This document shows, one piece after another, positions 17,817 through 25,824 of a DNA stretch of 64,000 bases. Where the stretch lies: NCBI RefSeq assembly GCF_039862785.1, contig NZ_CP156795.1, positions 124,001 through 188,000 on the forward strand, read 5' to 3'. The translations under genes and the position numbers were made by a program. The notes under the pieces are model-generated. The model ran no database searches. It had not been told where the DNA came from and saw only the letters and a list, made by a program, of their open reading frames with translations. How positions within the stretch are numbered: the first letter of the stretch is position 1; each line of letters begins with the position of its first letter. Source of the stretch: Acinetobacter sp. ANC 7912. GTDB lineage: Bacteria; Pseudomonadota; Gammaproteobacteria; Pseudomonadales; Moraxellaceae.

Positions 17817-18407
17817 ATGAATCAAACATCAAATTATTACAATCAACATGCTCAAGCATTTTTTGAAAATACCTATCAGGTTGAGATGGAAAGTCTTTAC
17901 GCACCATTTCTAAGATATTTGCCGGAACAGGCATTGATCCTAGATTTGGGCTGTGGCTCGGGGCGGGACACTTTGGCATTTAAGAAAAAAGGCTATCAAG
18001 TTGAGGCAATTGATTATTCTGCCGAGCTGGTTAAAAAGGCCAGGGAGCTGACCAATATTGAAGTACGTCAGCAAAGTTTTTATGACCTAGCTGAGAATAA
18101 TAAATACGATGGTATTTGGGCTTGTGCATCTCTTTTACATTGTGAAAGAGATCGCCTAACTGAAGTGCTGGGGCTTATATTCAAAGCATTAAAGCTAAAT
18201 GGTGTGTGTTACATGTCTTTTAAGTATGGCAATACAGACCGTGAGATAGAGGGGCGCAGCTTTACTGACTTGAATGAACAGCAAGCTCATGACTTACTCA
18301 AACAAATAGATCAGGCTTTACTGTTACAACAATGGATTACTGTAGATAAACGTCCAGAGCGTACAGAAGAGTGGATGAATATTCTGATTAGAAAAGTGCA
18401 GGCTTAG
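17817..18407 (+). CDS. Class I SAM-dependent methyltransferase
   Basis: 196 residues with a Rossmann-type SAM fold. Motif I is ILDLGCGSGRDTLAFKKKGY, followed by the acidic end of strand 2 (VEAIDYS), and then IWACASLLH at motif IV. There is no NPPY or DPPY motif, so it resembles small-molecule or protein methyltransferases (TehB-like) rather than DNA methylases. The stop is 2 bases from the start of the HNH nuclease gene, so the two are translationally linked. The substrate is unknown. Confidence 0.8.
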   Translation: MNQTSNYYNQHAQAFFENTYQVEMESLYAPFLRYLPEQALILDLGCGSGRDTLAFKKKGYQVEAIDYSAELVKKARELTNIEVRQQSFYDLAENNKYDGIWACASLLHCERDRLTEVLGLIFKALKLNGVCYMSFKYGNTDREIEGRSFTDLNEQQAHDLLKQIDQALLLQQWITVDKRPERTEEWMNILIRKVQA

Positions 18408-18409
18408 AT

Positions 18410-19453
18410 ATGTTATTCAGTATAGCCGAAATACCAACCCCTCAAGAACAGTTGAAATTCTTAAAGCATATTCAGCAGATTTTGCAGTCAGGGACTTTTA
18501 CTTCGACATATAAGTTTGCTTTGCTGATAAGTATCACGCGTCTGGCGATTGAACAGGGGCAAGATACTGGTGCTGCCTTGCATTTAGAATATCAGGATAT
18601 TGCTGAAAAGTTTATTGACTTATACTGGAAACAGTCACTGCCGTTTCAGTTTAACCAGTATGAGCCTTTTACTATTCATCAAAGCACTGGTAAGCAGGCA
18701 AAGATCATCAGTGAAATCCAGAAAGCACAGCAACAATTCAAGACCTTGGCCGCGTTGAGAAAAGACCAGTTGCACTGGAATCAGCTTAAGAAAGTGGTTG
18801 CAGTAACCGTCAAGCAAATGCCGGTGGTGTATTTGCAGAATTTGAATGGTCAAACCATAGAGTTTCTCTATAGTCTTGAAGATTCCAAGCAGTCCCTCAA
18901 GCTGTTGCCCAAGGTGATGTATTGCTTAAGACAATTTAGTGAAATCATTGAAGAGTTGTGCCAGAAGCGCTGGATTGATTTTGTTCGGCTAAACAAGCAG
19001 AACCTAGTGGTACTGGATGGTTTGCCTGATCTAGATGAATTCATGTTTGCCCCAAGTCGCAATCAACTGGGGAAGGTCGCGGACTTCTTAATTGACGTAC
19101 AGCAATGCCAGTGTTTTTACTGTGGCAAAAGCCTAAAAAATTCAAAATATGCCGTGGATCATTTTATTCCATGGTCATTATATCCTGCCGATACCGGACA
19201 TAATTTTGTCCTGGCGGATGAAAAGTGCAACTCACAAAAAAGTAATTATTTGGCGTCAGAACAATTTCTGCAACAGTGGCAGGAGCGGAACTATCTACAT
19301 GATCAATCTATTGTTCGGGAAATTTCTCAATTAGGTTTTTTAACCGATCTGCAACGTTCGCATCGGGTTGCCGACTGGGCGTATAAGCAGGCAATAGAGA
19401 ATGAATATTTAGTCTGGCTAGGTGGAAAAGATAAACATATATTAGGTGTTTAG
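18410..19453 (+). CDS. HNH endonuclease domain protein
   Basis: 347 residues. About 225 N-terminal residues contain no motif I recognise (it opens with SGTFTSTYKFALLISITRLAIEQ-type helices). They are followed by a C-terminal HNH module: CFYCGKSL, then VDHFIPWSLYPADTGHNFVLA, then CNSQKSN. These supply the zinc cysteines and the catalytic histidine. It is tightly coupled to the preceding methyltransferase. HNH proteins of this build occur in defence regions, and the type I restriction operon begins 225 bases downstream. Confidence 0.8.
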   Translation: MLFSIAEIPTPQEQLKFLKHIQQILQSGTFTSTYKFALLISITRLAIEQGQDTGAALHLEYQDIAEKFIDLYWKQSLPFQFNQYEPFTIHQSTGKQAKIISEIQKAQQQFKTLAALRKDQLHWNQLKKVVAVTVKQMPVVYLQNLNGQTIEFLYSLEDSKQSLKLLPKVMYCLRQFSEIIEELCQKRWIDFVRLNKQNLVVLDGLPDLDEFMFAPSRNQLGKVADFLIDVQQCQCFYCGKSLKNSKYAVDHFIPWSLYPADTGHNFVLADEKCNSQKSNYLASEQFLQQWQERNYLHDQSIVREISQLGFLTDLQRSHRVADWAYKQAIENEYLVWLGGKDKHILGV

Positions 19454-19678
19454 TCCCATATCTGGAGTACTTTAATGTCTTTATTTTTCTGTAGTGAAGA
19501 TTACTGGAGTAGGCTGCTATATAGTTTAGATTATGTCTCTATCTAGCGCCTGAATTGACAGATTACATCGCTTGACCACGACAATTCATGTCCTTGTCCA
19601 CCTTTTTACTGCTGCATAATTTAGAATTTTAGGTAAAATCATTTGATTAATGATTCACTTAATTGGACTTCTATAAAA

Positions 19679-21247
19679 ATGACCCAGGTGCAACTACAAC
19701 AGCTACAAAAACAACTTTGGAATATTGCCAATACTTTGCGTGGCACCATGGGCGCCGATGAATTCCGTGATTACATTCTGGGTTTTATTTTCTTTAAATA
19801 TTTATCAGAAAAATCGGTGAACTTTGCCAATGAATTGCTCGAGGGTGAAGACGTCAGCTTTTTAGAATTAGATGAAAATAATGCTGAGCATGTGCCCTAC
19901 ATCGAAGAAATTAAAAAGAATGCCATTGCCGAAGTGGGTTATGCGCTTACACCAAAACAGCTATTCCATACCTTAGCCGAGCGTGGTCGTCAGGGCGAAT
20001 TCATTCTGGATGATTTAACTGCGACCTTAAAATCAATTGAACAAAGCACGTTAGGCACCGACTCTGCCGATGACTTTGCCAACCTGTTTGAAGATTTGGA
20101 TCTAAACTCGACCAAGCTCGGCAATAATGCCAGTGACCGTAATGCACTGGTGGCGAAAGTCCTGAGTCATTTAGATGATATTGATTTTGATATTTCCAAT
20201 ACCGAAGCCGATGTACTGGGGGATGCTTACGAATACCTGATTGGTGAATTTGCCTCAGGCGCGGGCAAAAAAGCGGGGGAATTCTATACGCCGCAAACGG
20301 TATCGACTTTATTGGCAAAGATTGTCACCCAAGGCAAAGAGCGTTTACGTTCAGTCTATGACCCGACTTGCGGTTCAGGTTCGTTGTTGCTTCGGGTAAA
20401 ACGTGAAGTAAAAGATGTCGACATGATTTACGGTCAGGAGATGAACCGTACCACCTACAACTTGGCACGCATGAACATGATTCTGCATGATGTGCATTTT
20501 GCCAAGTTCGACATCAAGCAGGAAAATACTTTAACCCGTCCGCAACATTTAGATAAAAAGTTTGATGCGGTGGTGGCGAATCCGCCATTTTCTGCAAAAT
20601 GGTCTGCCGATCCGTTATTTCTACAAGATGAACGCTTTGCCGCGTATGGCAAACTGGCGCCAAGTTCTAAAGCCGATATGGCATTTGTACAGCACATGCT
20701 GTATCAACTGGATGACAACGGCACCATGGCGGTGGTGTTACCGCATGGCGTATTGTTCCGTGGTTCGAGCGAGGGCGTGATTCGTCAGTATTTGATTGAA
20801 CAGATGAACGTGGTGGATGCGATTATTGGTCTACCCGCCAATATTTTCTATGGCACGTCTATTCCGACCTGTATTTTGGTGTTGAAGAAAAGCCGTGAGC
20901 AGAGCGGCAATATTCTGTTTATTGATGCCAGCAATGATTTTGAAAAGCAGAAGAATCAAAACAAGTTATTGCCTGAGCATTTGGATAAGATTGTTGCGGC
21001 ATTTGAAAAGCGTGAAAATATTGAAAAATATGCGCATGTCGCGACCTTGCAAGAAGTCAAAGATAACGATTACAACCTGAATATTCCGCGTTATGTGGAT
21101 ACTTTTGAAGCGGAAGCCGAGATTGATTTAGATGCGATTGCAAAACAGCTTCAAGCTTTGGAACACGACAGCCAAAAGACCGATGCCATCATTGCGGATT
21201 TTTGCAAAGAGCTTGGGATTGCTTCACCATTTTCGGAGGTGAAGTAA
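19679..21247 (+). CDS. hsdM: Type I restriction-modification methyltransferase subunit
   Basis: About 522 residues. The N-terminal HsdM domain (LWNIANTLRGTMGADEFRDY) is followed by the N6-adenine methylase core with motif I DPTCGSGSLLLRV and motif IV ANPPFSAKW. It resembles the type IC (EcoR124I-like) family. The start at 19679 (MTQVQLQQ) fits the family; an in-frame TTG lies 36 bases upstream. Its stop overlaps the hsdS ATG (TAATG), giving translational coupling. With HsdS it methylates target adenines, and with HsdR it forms the restriction complex. Confidence 0.95.
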   Translation: MTQVQLQQLQKQLWNIANTLRGTMGADEFRDYILGFIFFKYLSEKSVNFANELLEGEDVSFLELDENNAEHVPYIEEIKKNAIAEVGYALTPKQLFHTLAERGRQGEFILDDLTATLKSIEQSTLGTDSADDFANLFEDLDLNSTKLGNNASDRNALVAKVLSHLDDIDFDISNTEADVLGDAYEYLIGEFASGAGKKAGEFYTPQTVSTLLAKIVTQGKERLRSVYDPTCGSGSLLLRVKREVKDVDMIYGQEMNRTTYNLARMNMILHDVHFAKFDIKQENTLTRPQHLDKKFDAVVANPPFSAKWSADPLFLQDERFAAYGKLAPSSKADMAFVQHMLYQLDDNGTMAVVLPHGVLFRGSSEGVIRQYLIEQMNVVDAIIGLPANIFYGTSIPTCILVLKKSREQSGNILFIDASNDFEKQKNQNKLLPEHLDKIVAAFEKRENIEKYAHVATLQEVKDNDYNLNIPRYVDTFEAEAEIDLDAIAKQLQALEHDSQKTDAIIADFCKELGIASPFSEVK

Positions 21248-22407
21248 TGGCTGTGCCAAAGTTAAGATTTAAAGAGTTTGATGGAGATTGGAGCAAGAAA
21301 AGATTAGATTCTTTCCTTGAGCGTACATCTAACCCTGTGAATGTGATCGATACTCAAAATTATGTACAAATCGGGATTCGCTCCCATGGTAAAGGTATTT
21401 TTCACAAAGAATCAGTAACGGGTAAAGAACTTGGCAATAAAAGAGTTTTTTGGGTAGTGCCAAATGCTCTTGTAGTAAATATTGTCTTCGCTTGGGAAAG
21501 AGCTATTGCGGTTACGTCAGATAAAGAAAATGGATTAATTGCGTCACATCGTTTTCCAATGTATCTACCAAAAGATGGCTTATCTGATGTGAATTTTTTA
21601 CGCTATATGTTTATAACAGATAAAGGACAAAGTTATTTAGAACTTGCTTCGCCAGGTGGTGCAGGTCGAAATAAAACTCTCGGGCAATCAAATTTTGCAG
21701 AATTAAAGATTGATTTACCAATAGTTGAAGAACAAACCAAAATCGCCTCTTTCCTTTCCGCAGTCGATGAAAAGATTAGCCAACTGACCAAAAAACATGA
21801 GCTGCTGAGCCAATACAAACAAGGCATGATGCAAAAGCTGTTTAGTCAGCAGATTCGTTTTAAAGCGGATGATGGGAGTGAGTTTGGGGAGTGGGTAGAG
21901 TGGAAGTTTGCAAGCTGCATTGATATTTTTGATAATTTAAGAAAGCCTGTTAGTGCATCAGAACGTAAGGTGGGCTTCACTCCTTATTATGGTGCAAATG
22001 GAATACAAAGTTATATTGATGGCTATACACATGAAGGTGAATTTATTTTAATCGCTGAAGACGGAGCAAATGATTTAATAAATTACCCCGTGCAATATGT
22101 AAATGGTAAAATTTGGGTCAATAACCACGCACACGTAGTTAGTGGTAAACAACATATAGTAGATAATAAGTTTTTAAAATATCGTCTTGGATCAATAGAT
22201 TTTACAAAATATCTTGTTGGTGGGGGACGTGCTAAGTTAAATGCAGGTGCAATGAAAGAAATTGCCTTTTTATTACCTTGTTTAGAAGAACAAACCAAAA
22301 TCGCTAATTTCCTATCAAGCATTGACCAAAAAATTGAAGTGGTGGCACAGCAAATTGAACAGGCTAAAACTTGGAAAAAAGGCTTGTTGCAGCAGATGTT
22401 TGTGTAG
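21247..22407 (+). CDS. hsdS: Type I restriction specificity subunit
   Basis: 386 residues with two target-recognition domains (about residues 5-150 and 200-335). Each is followed by a conserved coiled-coil repeat beginning LPxxEEQTKIAxFLSxxDxKI (first near residue 160, second near residue 340). The two halves read different half-sites of a bipartite target. The start at 21247 (MAVPKLRF) overlaps the hsdM stop. Both repeats are intact, so the gene looks functional. The sequence recognised cannot be told by eye. Confidence 0.93.
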   Translation: MAVPKLRFKEFDGDWSKKRLDSFLERTSNPVNVIDTQNYVQIGIRSHGKGIFHKESVTGKELGNKRVFWVVPNALVVNIVFAWERAIAVTSDKENGLIASHRFPMYLPKDGLSDVNFLRYMFITDKGQSYLELASPGGAGRNKTLGQSNFAELKIDLPIVEEQTKIASFLSAVDEKISQLTKKHELLSQYKQGMMQKLFSQQIRFKADDGSEFGEWVEWKFASCIDIFDNLRKPVSASERKVGFTPYYGANGIQSYIDGYTHEGEFILIAEDGANDLINYPVQYVNGKIWVNNHAHVVSGKQHIVDNKFLKYRLGSIDFTKYLVGGGRAKLNAGAMKEIAFLLPCLEEQTKIANFLSSIDQKIEVVAQQIEQAKTWKKGLLQQMFV

Positions 22408-22541
22408 AGGGATCTCATGTCTGAATGGTTATTTCCTGTTAATCCTGCAATTTATCCCTTTAGCCGTAAAACCTCGCCCTTCAGGGCGGGGATATAAGGC
22501 TGCAATCCGCTAGTCCCCCTTGTGGGGATTAGCTAGGATTG

Positions 22542-22955
22542 CTAATGCGGTGTTTGCTGTTGTTGGATATATTGTTTAATAATCCCAATGGGAGCACCTC
22601 CACACGATGCAGCGAAATAACTAGGCGACCACAAAGCATTCCCCCATAATTTGTTTTTAATTTCAGGGTGTTTAGTTCTTAAAATACGACTAGATGCACC
22701 TTTTAGGCTGTTAACCAAGCTAGAAATAGCTACTTTTGGTGGATAGTTCACAAGTAAATGAACATGATCATGCTCACCATCAAATTCTACCAACTTAGCT
22801 TCAAAGTCTAAGCAAATGCGCTTGAATACTTCATTCATAGTTTCGAGCATAGCTTTGGTAAAAACATCTCTACGATATTTAGCCACAAAGACTAAATGAA
22901 CGTGCATATTAAAAACACAGTGACGACCTGTTCTAATCTCTTGACTATTATCCAT
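22542..22955 (-). CDS. tnpA: IS200/IS605 TnpA (Y1 HUH transposase)
   Basis: About 137 residues. The HUH metal motif is HDHVHLLVNYPP, and the catalytic tyrosine lies in the C-terminal helix (IGIIKQYIQQQ). The family stretches HCVFNMHVHLVFVAKYRRDVF and LWGNALWSPSYFAAS are present. The start is chosen at MDNSQEIRTG (22955), because the upstream extension would overlap tnpB. It is divergent from tnpB. It acts as a dimer on single-stranded IS ends. Confidence 0.92.
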   Translation of the reverse strand: MDNSQEIRTGRHCVFNMHVHLVFVAKYRRDVFTKAMLETMNEVFKRICLDFEAKLVEFDGEHDHVHLLVNYPPKVAISSLVNSLKGASSRILRTKHPEIKNKLWGNALWSPSYFAASCGGAPIGIIKQYIQQQQTPH

Positions 22956-22975
22956 AGACCAAATATATTTTAGTG

Positions 22976-24034
22976 ATGAAGACACTTAAATTACGCATAA
23001 AAGACAAACATTGCAAGGTGCTAGACCAATTGGCATCTGAAGTTAACTTTGTCTGGAACTATGTCAATGATTTGTGTTTTAAACACTTGCAAAGAAAACA
23101 ACAATTCTTTTCAGCTTACGATATTGCTAAATACACGAAAGGTACATCAAAAGAGTGCAATTTGCACAGCCAAACCATACAGGCAGTTGCGGAAGAATTA
23201 GTTACTCGAAGAAAGCAATTTAAAAAAGCCAAGCTAAAATGGCGTGTCAGTAACAAAAAAAATGCTAGACGTTCTCTCGGTTGGATTCCATTTAAAAAAG
23301 TGGCGGTGAAATATGCCGATGGGTATGTCCAATACGGCAAGCATCAATTCAAGCTATGGGACAGTTACGGACTAAGTAAATACAATGTTAAAACAGGCTC
23401 GTTTGTCGAGGATAGCCGAGGGCGTTGGTATGTATGTCTTGTGGTTGATTCAATTAAAACAGAGAAAACCACCGCTAAAACCTCAATTGGCATTGATCTA
23501 GGACTCAAAGACCTTGCGACTTGCTCAGATGGTGTAAAGTTCAAAGCGCCTAAAATCTATCGTCAATATGAACAAAAACTTGGTATTGCTCAAAGAGCAA
23601 GAAATAAAAAACGTGTCAAAGCGATTCATGCCAAGATCAAAAATCTACGTCAAAATATGCTGCATCAATTCAGTCATAAACTGGTGAATGAACATGCAGC
23701 CATCTTCGTTGGTAATGTGAATGCCAAAGCATTGGCACAGACAAAATTAGCTAAGTCTGTACTCGATGCAGGTTGGACGACCTTAAGAACCATGCTCAAG
23801 TATAAATGCGAGAACGCAGGGGTATGGTATGAAGAAGTCAATGAAGCCTATACCACCCAAACTTGCTCGTGCTGCGGCTCACGCTCCAGTAGTCTGAAAG
23901 GTAGAGCAGGACTTGGAATAAGAGAATGGCAGTGTGTGGAGTGCGGTACATTCCACGATAGAGATATAAACTCAGCACTGAATATTCTTGCGCTCGGACA
24001 TGGGCGTCTCGCAGGAGGAATCTCCGTCCTTTAG
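22976..24034 (+). CDS. tnpB: TnpB RNA-guided nuclease (IS605-type accessory protein)
   Basis: About 352 residues. An N-terminal OrfB/HTH region is followed by a RuvC-like core with RuvC-I Asp in IGIDLGLKDLATCSDG, a zinc ribbon (CSCCGS, then CVECG) and RuvC-III Asp in FHDRDINSALNIL. The usual RuvC-II Glu position reads IFVGNVNAK, without a Glu. A nearby Glu in YEEVNEAYT may replace it. The guide (omega) RNA would be encoded by the tnpB 3' end and the right IS end. Confidence 0.9.
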   Translation: MKTLKLRIKDKHCKVLDQLASEVNFVWNYVNDLCFKHLQRKQQFFSAYDIAKYTKGTSKECNLHSQTIQAVAEELVTRRKQFKKAKLKWRVSNKKNARRSLGWIPFKKVAVKYADGYVQYGKHQFKLWDSYGLSKYNVKTGSFVEDSRGRWYVCLVVDSIKTEKTTAKTSIGIDLGLKDLATCSDGVKFKAPKIYRQYEQKLGIAQRARNKKRVKAIHAKIKNLRQNMLHQFSHKLVNEHAAIFVGNVNAKALAQTKLAKSVLDAGWTTLRTMLKYKCENAGVWYEEVNEAYTTQTCSCCGSRSSSLKGRAGLGIREWQCVECGTFHDRDINSALNILALGHGRLAGGISVL

Positions 24035-24884
24035 GTCGGAGAGGATGTCAAGATATAGATCGTGCTTATCATGATGCACATCAAATATGTTGGGCAAAAT
24101 ACGATTTTGAATTCCAAATTAATGACATTCTATTTTTGTATGTGACAGAGCCAATAGGAAAAATTCAATATCAATATCAAGTTGTTGGATTTGCAGGTCA
24201 ATCTGATTTGCCAGAAAAAGATAGAGAATATTGGTTAGATCAAAAAGAATTAGAGGCATATAAAGGTGATTACTTTCTAATTCAACCAATTGAAAAAGTT
24301 GAGAAAGCATCACTGTCTAGACGATATTTAGCCGAACTAGGTCTAATCACACCAAAAGATACTTTGCAGTCGCATAAGACCACTAAATTTGTAAAAGGTA
24401 AATCTTTAGATAAGGTTGAAGCACATAAAAAATTGCTTAGTTATATTGCTGACCAGTTTAGTAATGTTGAAGAGACCAACTATCCTGATGAAGCAGGTGT
24501 GAATAGCCCCAAATTTTTTGAAGGCAAAAAACTAACTGTTACTGTAAATGGCTATGAGAGATGTCCCAAAGCGAGAGCTGAATGTATTGCCATTTATGGG
24601 ACTCGTTGCTATGTCTGTGGCATGAGCTTTGAACATACCTATGGCTCATTTGCTAAAGATTTTATCCATGTACATCATATTGAGCCATTAAATACGATTG
24701 GTGAAGAGTATGAGGTTGATCCTAAAGAAGATCTAAGACCTGTCTGCCCAAATTGTCATGCAATGCTGCATAAAACCGAAAATGGTATTCCAATGACAAT
24801 TGAGAGATTAAAATTTTTATATAGCGTTTCTTTGAGGAATCCGCTTAGACAAACATTTGAAGAATAAATAATTCGAGATTTTTA

Positions 24885-25796
24885 ATGCAGCTTTATCAAA
24901 CCCAAGCACAGTCATTAGTAGAACTTACAGAAGATCCTTTTCGTTTGGAAAGAGAAATTCAAAGCCTGTTTGAAAGTAATCTTTACAGTTTTACAGGTCT
25001 GGAATTTATTAAATCTGAGTTTACGATTAAAAATAATCGTATCGATACTTTAGCTTTCGATCCCGAAAGTCAGGCCTTCGTAATTATCGAATACAAGCGT
25101 GAACGTAATTATAGCGTGATTGACCAAGGCGTTTCTTATCTGAATCTGATGCTCGACTATAAGGCAGATTTTATCGTTGAGTACAATGAGAGCCAGAGCA
25201 ACCAGCTGAAACGTCAGGATGTGGATTGGTCACAAAGTCGAATCATCTTTGTTTCACCGAGCTTTACCGACTTTCAAAAGCAGTCCACCAATTTTAAAGA
25301 TTTGGGCATTGAGCTGTGGGAAATCAAACGCTATCAAGGTGGAATTGTTTCAGTCAATCCATTGCAGAAAGCCAAATCAGCCCCTTCAATCAAGCAAGTG
25401 CAAAAGGTTGAGTCTGAAGATATTCAAAAAATTGCTAAAGAAATCCAGCAATATGATGAAGCCTATCACTTGGAGGATAAGTCCGATGACATCAAAGAGC
25501 TATATGAGCAATTCAGGGACTCAATTCTGGGCTTAACCACCGATTTAGAGGTTCATCCCAAGAAAATGTACATAGCCTTCCGTAAGGGTAAGCGTAACTA
25601 TGTCTATATGAGTATTGGGACAAAGCAAATTCGTATATGGCTGAATATGCCTTTTAATCAACTGGATGACCCGAAACAGCTCGCGAAAGATGTGACCAAT
25701 ATTGGACATTGGGGAAATGGTGATTGTGAGGTGATCGTCTCAGATACAGAAAATTTAGAATATATCTTGAGTTTAATTAAACAAACATTGAAGTGA
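24885..25796 (+). CDS. PD-(D/E)XK-like nuclease fused to DUF5655
   Basis: 303 residues. The N-terminal region has a D-(E)xK pattern (NNRIDTLAFD, then FVIIEYKRERNYSVIDQG) typical of PD-(D/E)XK nucleases. The C-terminal region matches DUF5655 (VHPKKMYIAFRKGKRNYVYMS). Such proteins recur next to type I restriction genes. Here it sits between the EVE-HNH gene and hsdR in one operon. It may be a restriction accessory, but its target and activity are unknown. Confidence 0.78.
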   Translation: MQLYQTQAQSLVELTEDPFRLEREIQSLFESNLYSFTGLEFIKSEFTIKNNRIDTLAFDPESQAFVIIEYKRERNYSVIDQGVSYLNLMLDYKADFIVEYNESQSNQLKRQDVDWSQSRIIFVSPSFTDFQKQSTNFKDLGIELWEIKRYQGGIVSVNPLQKAKSAPSIKQVQKVESEDIQKIAKEIQQYDEAYHLEDKSDDIKELYEQFRDSILGLTTDLEVHPKKMYIAFRKGKRNYVYMSIGTKQIRIWLNMPFNQLDDPKQLAKDVTNIGHWGNGDCEVIVSDTENLEYILSLIKQTLK

Positions 25797-25824
25797 ATAA
25801 TTTAAGATTTTAGAGGGAAAGGAA

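Larger units (their letters stand above)
22462..24051. mobile_element. IS200/IS605-family element with tnpA and tnpB
   Basis: About 1590 bp. Subterminal hairpins lie at both ends: near 22472-22492 (CTCGCCC/GGGCGGG) and 24022-24041 (CTCCG/CGGAG). The right end reads TCAA, the right cleavage motif known from IS608. There are no inverted repeats or target duplication, as expected for single-strand Y1 transposition. The ends are set by the frame of the interrupted EVE-HNH gene, which is restored exactly on removal. Confidence 0.85.
22417..24867 (+). pseudogene. EVE-HNH modification-dependent nuclease gene, split by an IS200/IS605 element
   Basis: The 5' piece (22417-22461, 15 codons: MSEWLFPVNPAIYPF) starts 10 bases after hsdS. 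The 3' piece (24052-24867) continues in the same frame with DIDRAYHDAHQICWAKYDF. Joined, they give about 286 residues. The N-terminal half resembles an EVE/PUA-like modified-base reader (WLFPVNP, NDILFLYVTEPIGKIQYQYQVV). The C-terminal half is an HNH nuclease (CYVCGMSF, FIHVHHIEPL, RPVCPNCHAMLH). EVE-HNH proteins cut DNA with modified cytosine (type IV restriction). As assembled, the gene is interrupted. Confidence 0.8.
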
